Origin: VXYL01 sp965199945
GTDB taxonomy: Bacteria > Pseudomonadota > Gammaproteobacteria > Pseudomonadales > Azotimanducaceae
Length of the DNA stretch: 64,000 bases
Reading direction: 5' to 3'
Assembly (NCBI GenBank): GCA_965199945.1
Contig: OZ241354.1
Span: 3,162,001-3,226,000, forward strand
Shown: positions 23,465-32,523 of the stretch, one piece after another
Numbering within the stretch: the stretch's first letter is position 1
How the letters are laid out: every line of letters starts with the position of its first letter
The notes under the pieces: generated by a model
The model's input: only the letters and a program-made list of their open reading frames with translations
Databases searched by the model: none
Told to the model about the DNA's origin: nothing
Made by a program: the position numbers and the translations under genes

Positions 23465-24235
23465 TCAGATGTCCTTGAAGTCGCCGTGGCGTCCGGCGCC
23501 GTCGTTGAACCTGCTCGCGCCATGCACCGTTTCGCCGGACTTGATGACTTCGCGCCCGAGCAGCGTCTCCTGCTGCAGCGCTTCGTGCATCGGCTTGCCC
23601 CACTGCATGAGCACCGAACGGCGGTCGCTGCGCAGACACCGCTGCGGAAAGCGCGCCAGCTGCTCGGCGATCTCCACGGCGCCGTGCAGCGCCTCGCCGT
23701 CTTCCGCAAGGCGGTTGGCCAGGCCCATGCGCAGCGCCTCTTCGCCGCCCACGCCACGGCCGGTGAGGATCATGTCCATCGCATGGCTCTGGCCGATCAG
23801 CCGCGGCAAGCGCACCGTGCCGCCGTCCACCAGCGGCACGCCCCAGCGCCGGCAATACACGCCGAAGACGGCGCTGCGCGCCGCCACGCGCATGTCGCAC
23901 CACAGCGCCAATTCCAACCCGCCAGCGACGGCGAACCCCTCCACGGCGGCGATCACCGGCTTCGAGAGCACCATGCGCGTCGGGCCCAGGGGACCGTCGC
24001 CTTCCAGCGTCACCCGATTGCCGCGCCCGGCAGCAACGGCCTTCAAGTCCGCGCCGGCGCAGAAGTGGCCGCCCGTGCCGGTCAGCACCGCGGCCAGGCG
24101 CTGCTTGTCGGCGTCGAAAGCGCGAAACGCCTCCACCAAGCCAGTCGCCGTCTCGTAGTCCACGGCGTTGCGCACCGCCGGGCGGTCGATGCTGATGACC
24201 ACCAGGTCGCCGTGCTTTTCGGTCTTCACTGCCAT
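23465..24235 (-). CDS. Crotonase-family (enoyl-CoA hydratase/isomerase) protein
   Basis: 256 aa crotonase fold. The CoA-binding and oxyanion segments are seen as R-P-A-V-R-N-A-V, G-G-H-F-C-A-G-A-D-L-K (about 56-66) and A-A-V-E-G-F-A-V-A-G-G-L-E-L-A-L (about 96-111). The position of the second E. coli hydratase glutamate is occupied by R-W-G-V-P-L-V-D-G-G, so the exact reaction is uncertain. It lies immediately upstream of LLM oxidoreductase 1. Confidence 0.85.
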   Translation of the reverse strand: MAVKTEKHGDLVVISIDRPAVRNAVDYETATGLVEAFRAFDADKQRLAAVLTGTGGHFCAGADLKAVAAGRGNRVTLEGDGPLGPTRMVLSKPVIAAVEGFAVAGGLELALWCDMRVAARSAVFGVYCRRWGVPLVDGGTVRLPRLIGQSHAMDMILTGRGVGGEEALRMGLANRLAEDGEALHGAVEIAEQLARFPQRCLRSDRRSVLMQWGKPMHEALQQETLLGREVIKSGETVHGASRFNDGAGRHGDFKDI

Positions 24236-24552
24236 CGCGCTCCCCTTTGTCTGCCCTTGTGCACCGCCGCCGGTGGCGCTTGCCGCGAAATCGCCGCCTG
24301 TTCGCCCCCGCCTTGCGGCAATTCCGTATCAAAAACCCCTAGACATGGCGGGCAAGAGGGTATATTTGTAATGCATTCGTCACCAACGGTAACACCGGAG
24401 CGCAGGAACGCCATGATGTTGAGGAGTCGCGCCGCGAGGAATCGCGCCGAGAGCGCGAGTGCGGCCATGCGCCGGTGCCGGGCTGGGTTCCGAGCCTGGG
24501 CTGGGTTCCGAACCCGGTAGAAGAGGTCAAAGCGCAGGAGGCCGTCCAAGCC
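24236..24552 (+). other. Intergenic region with weak promoter signal
   Basis: 317 bases between the divergent crotonase gene and a membrane protein gene. TAGACA (near 24342) and TATATT (24361-24366) may form a plus-strand promoter, though the spacing is short. A 49-codon Arg-rich frame from 24371 is not convincing as a gene. A short tandem repeat is listed separately. Confidence 0.3.
24480..24511 (+). repeat. 14-bp direct repeat, 18-bp period
   Basis: GGGCTGGGTTCCGA occurs at 24480-24493 and again at 24498-24511, separated by GCCT. It encodes a repeated G-W-V-P if the membrane protein gene starts upstream at 24475. Confidence 0.7.
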
Positions 24553-24978
24553 ATGCAATTCGTGAACGCGATCATCGCCGTCGTCCTCCTGCTGCTGGCG
24601 CTTGCCGTTGGCGAAGCGGGCAAAGCGTCCATGTTCATCGTCGGCGCCGTGGTGGCGGCAATCGCGTTCAAGCATTGGCTCAGCACTTGGATGGTGCGCG
24701 TCCTCGCGTTCGTCACGGCCTGCGCCATGTTCTACTTCTTCTGGAGCTTCTTCGCCCTAGTGCCAACGCTGCAGACGGACTGGTACTGGCAGCCGATGGA
24801 ACTGATCGACGCCTTCGGCCTGCTGTGCGCCGGCTTCGCCATGATCCCGGTGCTCTCCGAATACAGCTGTCGCATGAAGGCCAACGCCGAATGCGAACGC
24901 GGCCGGCGCCAGTTCGAGCACCGCAAACCCGCCCTGCCCTCGCTCCGTCCCTCCCAGACCTCCCGCCCCATCCACTAG
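24553..24978 (+). CDS. Small membrane protein of unknown function
   Basis: 141 aa from the ATG at 24553, with AGGAGG about 12 bases upstream; a GTG at 24475 would add 26 residues containing the G-W-V-P repeat. Three to four hydrophobic segments (residues 2-20, 25-40, 46-64 and 86-100) are followed by a basic cytoplasmic tail rich in Arg and Pro. No family recognised. It has its own upstream region and stands alone. Confidence 0.5.
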   Translation: MQFVNAIIAVVLLLLALAVGEAGKASMFIVGAVVAAIAFKHWLSTWMVRVLAFVTACAMFYFFWSFFALVPTLQTDWYWQPMELIDAFGLLCAGFAMIPVLSEYSCRMKANAECERGRRQFEHRKPALPSLRPSQTSRPIH

Positions 24979-25111
24979 CCTCGCTTGGTCGGGCCAGTGC
25001 GCCGGCCACGATCTCGGCTTCCCGACGCCCGCCAAGTGGGCGACCCTCGCGCCCCCGGTCTCGAGGCGTTGCCGCCCCTTTCCGCCGACGGAGTATGATC
25101 TGTCGTGTCGC

Positions 25112-25420
25112 ATGGAGGCCATGCGCGGGAACCGAAGAGGCAAGGTGCGCGAAGTGGCGGACAAGAACAACGTGCCGATCGACGGGCCTCGGCAACGGGA
25201 CGTTGAAGGGCCGGACGACGAAGCCAGCGAGTTCGGCTACCCGAAGCCTGGCTGCGGTCTTCGAGGGCTGGCCCGGTTCACCTATCGCAATCCGCCCGGA
25301 GGTCTGAACGAGCCGGTGCCGAAGAAGGATTTGGAGGACGATTCGCCATCCCCCTTGCCCACTTGGCAGCGGTGGAAAATGGCCAACCGCCGACGCGAGT
25401 CCGACCATCGTGGACGCTGA
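25112..25420 (+). CDS. Doubtful short hydrophilic protein
   Basis: 102 codons from an ATG at 25112, rich in Arg, Lys, Asp and Pro (for example V-P-I-D-G-P-R-Q-R-D-V-E-G-P). There are no motifs or transmembrane segments. The region between the membrane protein and LLM oxidoreductase 2 would otherwise be empty. Competing frames on the minus strand are as long, so the call rests only on composition. Confidence 0.25.
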   Translation: MEAMRGNRRGKVREVADKNNVPIDGPRQRDVEGPDDEASEFGYPKPGCGLRGLARFTYRNPPGGLNEPVPKKDLEDDSPSPLPTWQRWKMANRRRESDHRGR

Positions 25421-25458
25421 TGCCGTAGAGGGCTTGCCTGTTCCGCCGCCCTAGGGAA

Positions 25459-26418
25459 TCAACCGCCGCTGGCTTTCCGCGCTGCCGGAATCACGTCGCC
25501 CAAGTACGCATCGAGCGCTTTCTCGCACCACGGCGCGCGCAGTGCCACGTTGATTGCCGTGGCGCCGGCTTCCTTGTAGGCCATGATTCTGTCGAGCGCT
25601 TCGCTTGGGGTGCAGAGCAGGGAACCAGCGGCGATGCGTTCCGCTTGCGATCCCCAGTCAGCCGCATGGCGGGTGCGCTCTCGTTCCACGCCCGCTTCGT
25701 CCATCGCCAAGCCGAAAGCGACGTTGACGCCGCGTACGATCGAGGCGGGGTCGCGGCCTTCTTCGGCGCACCAGTGGTCGAGGACGCCGTTCAAGCGCCC
25801 GAACTCCTCGGCGCTCGTGTAGGCGGCGTTCCAGCCGTCGGCACGGCGGGCGACGATTTCCAAGGTGCGCTTCTCGCCGCGCCCGCCGATCCACAGCGGC
25901 AAGCGCGCCTGCACCGGCTTTGGCCAGCAGGTGGCGTCGTCGGCTTGGAAGTGGCGGCCGGAGAACGTCGTGCGCGCGTTGTCCAGCAGGCGGCGGATGA
26001 GCGCCGCGGCTTCGTCCAGCATGTCGAGGCGGGTGCCGATGTCGGGAAACGGATAGCCGTAGGCGGTGGCTTCCCAGATGTGCCAGCCGGCGCCCAGGCC
26101 GAGCTCGAACCGGCCTTGGCACAGATGATCCAGCGTCGCCGCGGCCTTGGCGAGCAGCGCCGGATTGCGGTAGCCGACGTAGAAGACCAGGCAGCCGATG
26201 CGGGCGCGCCTGGTCTCGGCGGCAAGGGCGCCAAGCGTCGCCAGCGCCTCGAAGTGGGGCTGCGTTCCGCCTTGGTAGGGCGCTTCGAGGAAGTGGTCCC
26301 AAACGGAGATCCAATCCACGCCGGCGTCGTCCAGACGCCGCCACAGCGCGCGCAGGTCGGCCATTGCCAGGTTCTGCTGGCCGATGTGAACGCCGAGGGC
26401 GAGCGGGGAGTGCGCCAT
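25459..26418 (-). CDS. LLM-class flavin/F420-dependent oxidoreductase 2
   Basis: 319 aa luciferase-like protein. It shows W-D-H-F-L-E-A-P-Y, G-C-L-V-F-Y-V-G-Y-R-N-P-A-L-L-A-K and G-R-F-E-L-G-L-G-A-G-W-H. It starts 16 bases after the slipin stop on the same strand and is probably the last gene of a cysteine synthase-nfeD-slipin-LLM transcription unit. The substrate is unknown. Confidence 0.85.
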   Translation of the reverse strand: MAHSPLALGVHIGQQNLAMADLRALWRRLDDAGVDWISVWDHFLEAPYQGGTQPHFEALATLGALAAETRRARIGCLVFYVGYRNPALLAKAAATLDHLCQGRFELGLGAGWHIWEATAYGYPFPDIGTRLDMLDEAAALIRRLLDNARTTFSGRHFQADDATCWPKPVQARLPLWIGGRGEKRTLEIVARRADGWNAAYTSAEEFGRLNGVLDHWCAEEGRDPASIVRGVNVAFGLAMDEAGVERERTRHAADWGSQAERIAAGSLLCTPSEALDRIMAYKEAGATAINVALRAPWCEKALDAYLGDVIPAARKASGG

Positions 26419-26434
26419 GGTCGCGTTCTTCGGC

Positions 26435-27220
26435 TCAGTCTTCGGCGGGCTTGTCTTGCGGGCCGCCCCCGGTCGATCCAGCCACCAGCCGGTTCATGGA
26501 ATCCATCACGTTGACCGGCAGCGGAAAGACGATGGTGGAAGATTTCTCGCCGGCGATTTCCGTGAGCGTCTGCAGGTAGCGCAGCTGCATCGAACCCGGC
26601 TCGCTGGCCAGTTGCGTAGCGGCCTCCACCAGCCTGGAGGACGCCTCGTACTCGCCGTCCGCGTGGATGATCTTGGCGCGCCGCTCGCGCTCCGCTTCGG
26701 CCTGCTTGGCAATGGCGCGGATCATGCTCTCGTCGATGTCCACGTGCTTGATCTCCACGCTCGCCACCTTGATGCCCCACTGGTCCGTCTGCTGGTCGAG
26801 GATGGTCTGGATGTTGTTGTTCAGGCGTTCCCGTTCGGAGAGCAGCTCGTCGAGCTCGTGCTGGCCGAGCACCGAGCGCAGCGTGGTCTGCGCCAACTGC
26901 CCGATGGCCTCCATGTAGTTCTCCACGTTCAGCACGGCGTGGTCGGGATCGAGCACCTTGAAGTAGAGCACCGCGTTCACCTTCACCGAGACGTTGTCGC
27001 GGGTGATGAGGTCCTGGGTCGGCACGTCCATGACGATGGTGCGCAGATCGACGCGCACGATCTGCTGCAGCAGCGGCACGATGATGATGAGGCCGGGCCC
27101 TTTGACGCTCTGGAACCGGCCAAGCAGGAAGACCACGGCGCGCTCGTATTCGCGCAGTACGCGGAAGGCGCTGGCCAGGAAGGCCAGCAGAGCCGCGATG
27201 AGGACGCTGGTGAAGATCAT
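26435..27220 (-). CDS. Slipin (SPFH/stomatin-like) membrane protein
   Basis: 261 aa. An N-terminal membrane anchor (residues 2-19) is followed by the SPFH domain with E-Y-E-R-A-V-V-F-L-L-G-R-F, G-P-G-L-I-I-I-V-P, and a coiled stretch Q-A-E-A-E-R-E-R-R-A-K-I. Slipins form oligomeric membrane microdomains and are typically paired with an NfeD/STOPP protease that cleaves near their C-terminus; the NfeD gene is directly upstream with a 93-base gap. Confidence 0.9.
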   Translation of the reverse strand: MIFTSVLIAALLAFLASAFRVLREYERAVVFLLGRFQSVKGPGLIIIVPLLQQIVRVDLRTIVMDVPTQDLITRDNVSVKVNAVLYFKVLDPDHAVLNVENYMEAIGQLAQTTLRSVLGQHELDELLSERERLNNNIQTILDQQTDQWGIKVASVEIKHVDIDESMIRAIAKQAEAERERRAKIIHADGEYEASSRLVEAATQLASEPGSMQLRYLQTLTEIAGEKSSTIVFPLPVNVMDSMNRLVAGSTGGGPQDKPAED

Positions 27221-27313
27221 GCTGGGCTCCTTTCGTTGGCGGAAAGTCGGCTTCTTACTCGTGAATGTTGGCCCGGTCTGGTTCTCGGAAACGTGGCTTG
27301 AAGCGCGGCCCGA

Positions 27314-28780
27314 TCAGTCGTCCCTCGGCGCCGGCGCCACGATCAGGCACAGCCCGTCCATGCGCGTGATCGTCACGCGGCGCCCCTCTTCCAAGGCGAC
27401 GCCGCCTTCGCCCCGCGCCTGCCACACTTCGCCGAACGCCCGCACGCGCCCTTCGGTTGCGGACGCCTCGACGACTTCGCCTCGGCCGCCGACCATGCTC
27501 TCCTTGCCGGAGACGCGCCGCATGCGGTGGGCGCGGAGCGCGGCCCCCACGGCCAGCACCACGACGGCCACCGTGAGCGCGGCCGTGGCGGCAATGAGCG
27601 GCGTGGAAAGCTGGTAGCCGGGCAAGTCCGTGTCCATGAGGATGATCGAACCGATCACGAAGGCTACCACGCCGCCGATGCCGAGCACGCCGAAGCTCGG
27701 CGAGAACGCCTCCGCCGCCATCAACCCGAGGCCGAGGAAGATCAGCGCCAGCCCGGCGTAGTTGATCGGCAGCATCTGCAGCGCGAAGGCGCCGAGCAGA
27801 AGGCAGATGCCGCCCGCCACGGCGCCGATGCCGATGCCGGGGTTCTGGAACTCGAAGATCAGGCCGTAGATGCCGAGCAGCAGCAGGATGTACGCCACGT
27901 TGGGATCGGTGATGACCCCGAGCAGCTCGTAGCGCCAGTCCGGGGCGATGAACTCGATGGTCGGATCGCTGGTGTCGATGGCGATGTCGGCTCCGCCAGC
28001 GGTGACGCGATGCCCGTCCACGGCGGCCAGGAGCGCGTCGAGATCTTCCGCCACATAGTCGATGACGTTCATTTCCAGGGCCTCGGCCGCCGTCAGGTTG
28101 GCCGCTTCGCGCACGGTCGCTTCGGCCCATTCGACGTTCCGCCCGCGCAATTCCGCCAAGCCCTTGATGTAGGCCGCGGCGTCGTTCACCACCTTGTGTT
28201 CCATCGCCGTGCCGTCCATGGCGGGCGCCGGCCGTGCGGCGTCTTCGTCCTTGGGCGGAGATTCGCCCTCCTCGGATGGCGCACCATCCCCAGACGGCGC
28301 TTCATCGGACGGTGCATCGTCCGCTGGCGCGTCATCGGATGGCGCATCGTCGGAAGGCGCGAACGGCGTCGGTAGGGGCGACCCGCCGCCGATGTTCACC
28401 GGCGTGGACGAACCGATGTTCGTCGCCGGCGCCATGGCCGCCACATGGCTGGCGTAGGCGAGATAGGTTCCCGCGCTCGCCGCTCGGGAGCCGTTGGGGG
28501 CGACGTATGTGGCAACCGGCACTCTGGACGCGAGGATCGCCTTCACCATGTCGCGCATCGCCTTGTCGAGGCCGCCGGGGGTGTCCAGCCGCAGCACGAG
28601 CAGGTTCGCGTCGGCCTCTTCGGCGCGTTCGAGGGTGCGGATGAAGTAGTCGGCGGAGGCCGGCCCGATCGTGCCTTCGAGCTCAACCACCCAGACGTTG
28701 GAGGCCGCCGCCGACGGCGCGGCGCTCGCCAAGGCCGCGAACACAAGCGCGCAAACCGTCCTCGAACTCGCGCGGAACAC
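27314..28780 (-). CDS. NfeD-family membrane serine protease with acidic repeat insert
   Basis: 488 aa. A signal peptide is followed by a ClpP-like protease domain: V-V-E-L-E-G-T-I, L-R-L-D-T-P-G-G-L near 65-73, and A-A-S-A-G-T-Y near 101, containing the nucleophile serine. Next come four to five transmembrane helices (about 290-420) and a C-terminal OB-fold NfeD domain. Residues about 140-190 form an insert of repeated A-P-S-D-D/A-P-S-D-E units inside the protease region, after S-S-T-P-V-N-I-G. The partner slipin is next downstream. Membrane-quality control or lipid-raft processing is the family role. Confidence 0.85.
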   Translation of the reverse strand: MFRASSRTVCALVFAALASAAPSAAASNVWVVELEGTIGPASADYFIRTLERAEEADANLLVLRLDTPGGLDKAMRDMVKAILASRVPVATYVAPNGSRAASAGTYLAYASHVAAMAPATNIGSSTPVNIGGGSPLPTPFAPSDDAPSDDAPADDAPSDEAPSGDGAPSEEGESPPKDEDAARPAPAMDGTAMEHKVVNDAAAYIKGLAELRGRNVEWAEATVREAANLTAAEALEMNVIDYVAEDLDALLAAVDGHRVTAGGADIAIDTSDPTIEFIAPDWRYELLGVITDPNVAYILLLLGIYGLIFEFQNPGIGIGAVAGGICLLLGAFALQMLPINYAGLALIFLGLGLMAAEAFSPSFGVLGIGGVVAFVIGSIILMDTDLPGYQLSTPLIAATAALTVAVVVLAVGAALRAHRMRRVSGKESMVGGRGEVVEASATEGRVRAFGEVWQARGEGGVALEEGRRVTITRMDGLCLIVAPAPRDD

Positions 28781-28795
28781 GGTCGGCGATTCCGT

Positions 28796-29776
28796 TTAGT
28801 CCGGCGACAAGCCGTGTTCGGCCAGCCAGGCTCGGTTGAAGAGCCGCGACTGGTACTTCGCGCCGCCGTCGCAGAGCATCGTCACGACGACGTGGCCAGG
28901 CCCCAAGTCGCGGGCGACTTCGGCGGCGGCCTGCAGGTTGATGCCCGTGCTGGAGCCGAAGAACCACCCTTCTTCGCGCAGCAATCGGTAGACGAGGGCA
29001 ACCATCTGCTGATCGGTCACCTGCACGGCGTCGTCCACCGGCGCACCGTCGAAATTCGCCGTCACGCGGCTGTTGCCGATGCCCTCGGTGATGGACGGCC
29101 CCTCGCTCATCGTCGCTTCGCCGGTGGTGACGTAGCTGTGGAGGGCGCTGCCCATGCAGTCCGCGAGCACGCAGCGCACGTTGGCGTGGCGTTCCTTCAG
29201 AAAGCGCGCCACCCCGGCCAGCGTGCCGCCGGTGCCAACCGCCGACACGAAGGCATCCACCTTGCCGCCGGTCTGCCGCCAGATCTCCGGGCCCGTGGAA
29301 TCGTAGTGCGCCTGGCGGTTGGCGGTGTTGTCGAACTGGTTGGCCCACACGCCGTTCGGCAGCGCCTCGGCGAAGCGCCCGGCCTGCTTCTGATAGTTCA
29401 TCTCGTCCCGATACGGCACGGTGGGCACCACGCGCACCTCGGCGCCGAGCGTGCGCAGGATGTCCACCTTCTCCTGGGACTGGTTGTCCGGCATGTAGAT
29501 GACGCACGGATAGCCGCGCGCATTGCAGATGTGCGCGAGGCCGATGCCGGTGTTGCCGGCCGTGCCCTCGACCACCGTGCCGCCCGGCTGCAGCGCCCCG
29601 CTCTTCTCGTGCTCGCGGATGATCCACAGCGCCGCCCGATCCTTCACGGACCCGCCCGGATTCATGAACTCCGCCTTGCCGAGAATCTCGCAGCCGGTCT
29701 CCTCCGACAGCCGATTCAGCCGGATGAGCGGCGTGTTGCCCACCGCAGCGGCGAAGCCTGCGGTAATCTCCTGCAT
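28796..29776 (-). CDS. Cysteine synthase A-type PLP enzyme
   Basis: 326 aa from the ATG at 29776 (a TTG 12 bases upstream is less likely). It is a fold-type II PLP enzyme making cysteine from O-acetylserine and sulfide. The PLP lysine is in N-P-G-G-S-V-K-D-R-A-A near 43, with G-T-A-G-N-T-G-I-G-L as the substrate loop and V-G-T-G-G-T-L-A-G-V as the phosphate cup. The T-A-G-N-T variant marks a subgroup distinct from classical CysK (T-S-G-N-T). It ends 15 bases before nfeD, heading the unit. Confidence 0.85.
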   Translation of the reverse strand: MQEITAGFAAAVGNTPLIRLNRLSEETGCEILGKAEFMNPGGSVKDRAALWIIREHEKSGALQPGGTVVEGTAGNTGIGLAHICNARGYPCVIYMPDNQSQEKVDILRTLGAEVRVVPTVPYRDEMNYQKQAGRFAEALPNGVWANQFDNTANRQAHYDSTGPEIWRQTGGKVDAFVSAVGTGGTLAGVARFLKERHANVRCVLADCMGSALHSYVTTGEATMSEGPSITEGIGNSRVTANFDGAPVDDAVQVTDQQMVALVYRLLREEGWFFGSSTGINLQAAAEVARDLGPGHVVVTMLCDGGAKYQSRLFNRAWLAEHGLSPD

Positions 29777-30129
29777 GGGCAGCCCCAAGAGAACGACGAT
29801 GGCGAGTGTAAAGGCATCGCCGATGCCTTGCAGCGGGCCGTCACCGCTTGTCGTTCAACTGCAGGCGCAGGAGGCACGCAACCGTCGTCACATGCACTCC
29901 GAAGGTCGGGCTGCTCACGCAGGCGCTCAGCACGGCGGCGAGCAAGGGAGCCACTTCACCCTTCATCAGTCCGGGTCCGCGCCTCGCAAACGGGTGGGCG
30001 ATGCGGCGATTGCTGCCCGCCTAGGCAACGTCGCCACTCGGCGCGGAGGCCTGCAGCCGTCGCGCGTGAGACAGCGCCGTCAACGCGCTCGTGTAAGATG
30101 GCCCTCAAGCGCTCTGCCGAGGCCGCACC
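29777..30129. other. Intergenic region, no supported gene
   Basis: 353 bases between divergent genes. One 41-codon hydrophobic frame on the minus strand (29841-29966) is the only candidate and has no Shine-Dalgarno. Promoters for both neighbours must lie here, but none stands out. Confidence 0.4.
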
Positions 30130-31904
30130 ATGGCCGCGCCTGCCCAAACACGCATTGAAGAGCCCGGCCTGCCCAAAGGCCGTGCGCCGAGGATTCCCTA
30201 CGGGCGGGCGGACTTCAGGGGCATCCGCCTCGACGGCAGCCTGTATGTGGACAAAACCCGCTTCGTCCATCGATTGGAAGAACACAACTACATGCTGTTC
30301 ATCCGGCCACGGCGTTTCGGCAAGACGTGCTGGCTTTCGATGTTGGAGTGCTACTACGGCCGCCATCACCGGGACGAGTTCGAAGCGCTGTTCGGCGGCA
30401 CGGAAATCGGCGCATCGCCGACCGCGAACCGCAACCGATACATGGTGCTCCGCTTCGATTTCTCCGCCATCGACGCACCGTTGGACGCCTTGAAGGACCG
30501 CTTCGAGGAATGTTGCGCCATCGACCTCCGCAAGGCCCTGGAGCAGAACGACGACGTCTTTGCGGCTGACGAGAAGCAGGCCGTGCTGGCGCACTCGTCG
30601 ATCAGCACGAAGCTGCGCGCGCTGTTCGCCATCGCCGGCAACCGCCACGTTCCCATCTATGTGTTGATCGACGAATACGACAACCTCGCCAATGCTGTTC
30701 TCGCCCGCGACGGCGAAGCCGCCTACCACGCGCTGACCCGCGACGACGGCTTCTACCGCAGTTTCTTCGCGGCATTGAAGGCCGGCACGAACGTCGGCGC
30801 GATGGAGCGCCTGTTCGTCACCGGCGTCTCGCCGCTGGCCATGGACGACCTGACCAGCGGCTTCAACATCGCCCGCAACTTGAGCTTGAGGCCGGAGTTC
30901 AACGCAATGCTCGGCTTCACCGAGAACGAAGTGCGAGGCCTGCTCCGCGACTACGACGCCAAGGCGCCGCCGGAGCGATTCGAGGACGCCTTGGCCATCA
31001 TGCGCAAGTGGTACAACGGCTACCGCTTCGCCACCAAGGCACAGGAGGACGTCTACAACACCGACCTAGTTCTCTACTACTTGGCCGAATGCCGGGACGC
31101 CGAGGCGCCGCCCGAAGAGCTGATCGACGACAACGTGCGCGTGGACTATGGCAAGTTGCGGCATCTGCTCACCGCCGGCGGACGTCTCAACGGCAACTTC
31201 GATCTGCTGCGCACGGCGATGGCGAAGGGCCGCACCACTTGTCGGGTGCGGCGCAGTTTCCCGCTTCGGGAACTTCAACAGCGCGACAACTTCCTCTCGC
31301 TGCTCCACTACTTCGGCCTGCTGAGCATCCACGCCACAGCGTCGGACAAGCCCGAACTCGTGGTGCCGAATCAGACCGCCCGGCAGCTGCTGCACAGCTT
31401 CCTGCGCGACGCCTACCGGGACGTCGGCGCGTTCGCCGTGGACTTGGACGACTTGGAGCGCCTGATGCGGCGGATGGCGCAACGTGGCGAGTGGCGGCCA
31501 GCACTGGACTTCCTGGCCGAGGCAATCCGCTCGCAGACCAGCGTGCGCGACTACCTGCGCGAAGAGAAGATGGTGCAGGGATTCCTGGCAGCCTACCTAG
31601 GCGCCACGGACCACTTCCTGTTCAGCACCAACGCGAGTTCGCAAAGGGCTTTGTGGACTTTTGCCTAGAACCCTTCACGGCCCACCATCCGCGGGCACGC
31701 CACGGCTATCTGATCGAGCTCAAGTACATCAAGCGCGATGGCGACGAGGCGAAGGCGGATGCCGCACTCGCCGACGCCAAAGCCCAGCTCGGACGCTATC
31801 TGACCGATGAAACCCTAGCGCGGCAGCGCCACGACATCGCATACACGGGCTTGGCCGTCGTCTTCCGCGGCTGGGAACTGGCCTGTTGCGAAGCCGTGGC
31901 GTAG
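30130..31904 (+). pseudogene. AAA-ATPase/PD-(D/E)XK (DUF1703) gene with a frameshift
   Basis: The first 512 codons (30130-31668) encode an AAA-ATPase-like module: Y-V-D-K-T-R-F near 38, Walker A R-P-R-R-F-G-K-T near 58, and Walker B Y-V-L-I-D-E-Y-D-N. The frame breaks near 31634 at A-A-C-G-C-G-A-G-T-T-C. Shifting the frame by one base restores E-F-A-K-G-F-V-D-F-C-L-E-P-F and continues to 31904 with the nuclease motif G-Y-L-I-E-L-K-Y-I-K-R and a final V-F-R-G-W-E-L, as in intact relatives. The missing base could be a real mutation or an assembly error; without it the protein loses its PD-(D/E)XK domain. These genes are abundant in some symbionts, with no firmly known role. Confidence 0.75.
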
Positions 31905-31986
31905 ACTTACAACATAACGGTAGCTTGAGCGACCGCAGAGCGTCCGTAGGCCGTGAGTCGAGCTTGTTTAGGAGCATAGGGAGCAC

Positions 31987-32121
31987 ATGAACATCTTCGA
32001 GACCATCCACAGCACCGCAAGACGGATCGAGCCGTTCCACTCGCAGTTTCTTGCGGATGCGCTGACAGACAGCATCGGCGGCGACCGATCGCTGTTTGAC
32101 GCAGTCTGGCGGATCACCACG
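31987..32121 (+). pseudogene. Truncated 5' end of a PD-(D/E)XK-like family gene
   Basis: An ATG preceded by AGGGAG opens M-N-I-F-E-T-I-H-S, R-R-I-E-P-F-H-S-Q-F-L-A-D-A-L and D-R-S-L-F-D-A-V-W-R-I-T-T. This is an N-terminus I associate with accessory PD-(D/E)XK-type proteins that begin M-N-I-F-E. After about 45 codons the frame turns into Pro/Arg-rich sequence typical of a shadow frame, so the body of the gene seems lost at a junction near 32115-32121. The family assignment is from memory. Confidence 0.4.
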
Positions 32122-32491
32122 CTCCGTGCGGCAGGGACACCACCGCCGTGCCGGCGGCCGCTCCCCATCCCGACGCCATCGCGCACTCGAGATTGCCAAG
32201 AACCTCCGCCGGACGCAGTTCGCCATCGTACGGCGGCTCGCGCGGCGCGTTCGGCTCGGACGTCACGCCATGCGCCAACGGGCGCTGGTCTGGCGACTCC
32301 GCTGGCTCCGACAGTTCCGGGCCTGCGGGTGGAGGATCAACGGCCGGCACCGCATCCAAGGGCAGTTCCTGCCTCAAACCGTGCAACAGCCACAGGCTGG
32401 CCGCAACGACGCCCAAAGCCGACGCGCCGAACAACCATTTGTGTCGACGTCGTATCGCCGCCCTAGCGGCCATGTTGACCATCACCCGCAA
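32114..32491 (-). CDS. Possible membrane-anchored small protein, abutting the junction
   Basis: 125 codons. The N-terminal region R-R-R-H-K-W-L-F-G-A-S-A-L-G-V-V-A-A-S-L-W-L-L (about 14-36, shown residue by residue) is a convincing positive-inside membrane anchor, followed by a Pro/Glu-rich periplasmic-like tail. It diverges from the MBL gene and ends just where the plus-strand truncated gene loses similarity. It may be real, truncated, or a chance frame. Confidence 0.3.
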   Translation of the reverse strand: MRVMVNMAARAAIRRRHKWLFGASALGVVAASLWLLHGLRQELPLDAVPAVDPPPAGPELSEPAESPDQRPLAHGVTSEPNAPREPPYDGELRPAEVLGNLECAMASGWGAAAGTAVVSLPHGAW

Positions 32492-32523
32492 TATCCGTAT
32501 AAGGATTAAGGATAAGGATCGAC

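Noticed and set aside
24713..25408. A minus-strand 231-codon frame in the region of the small membrane protein
   Set aside because: It is Arg/Pro/Ala-rich, overlaps the membrane protein frame, and shows no motif.
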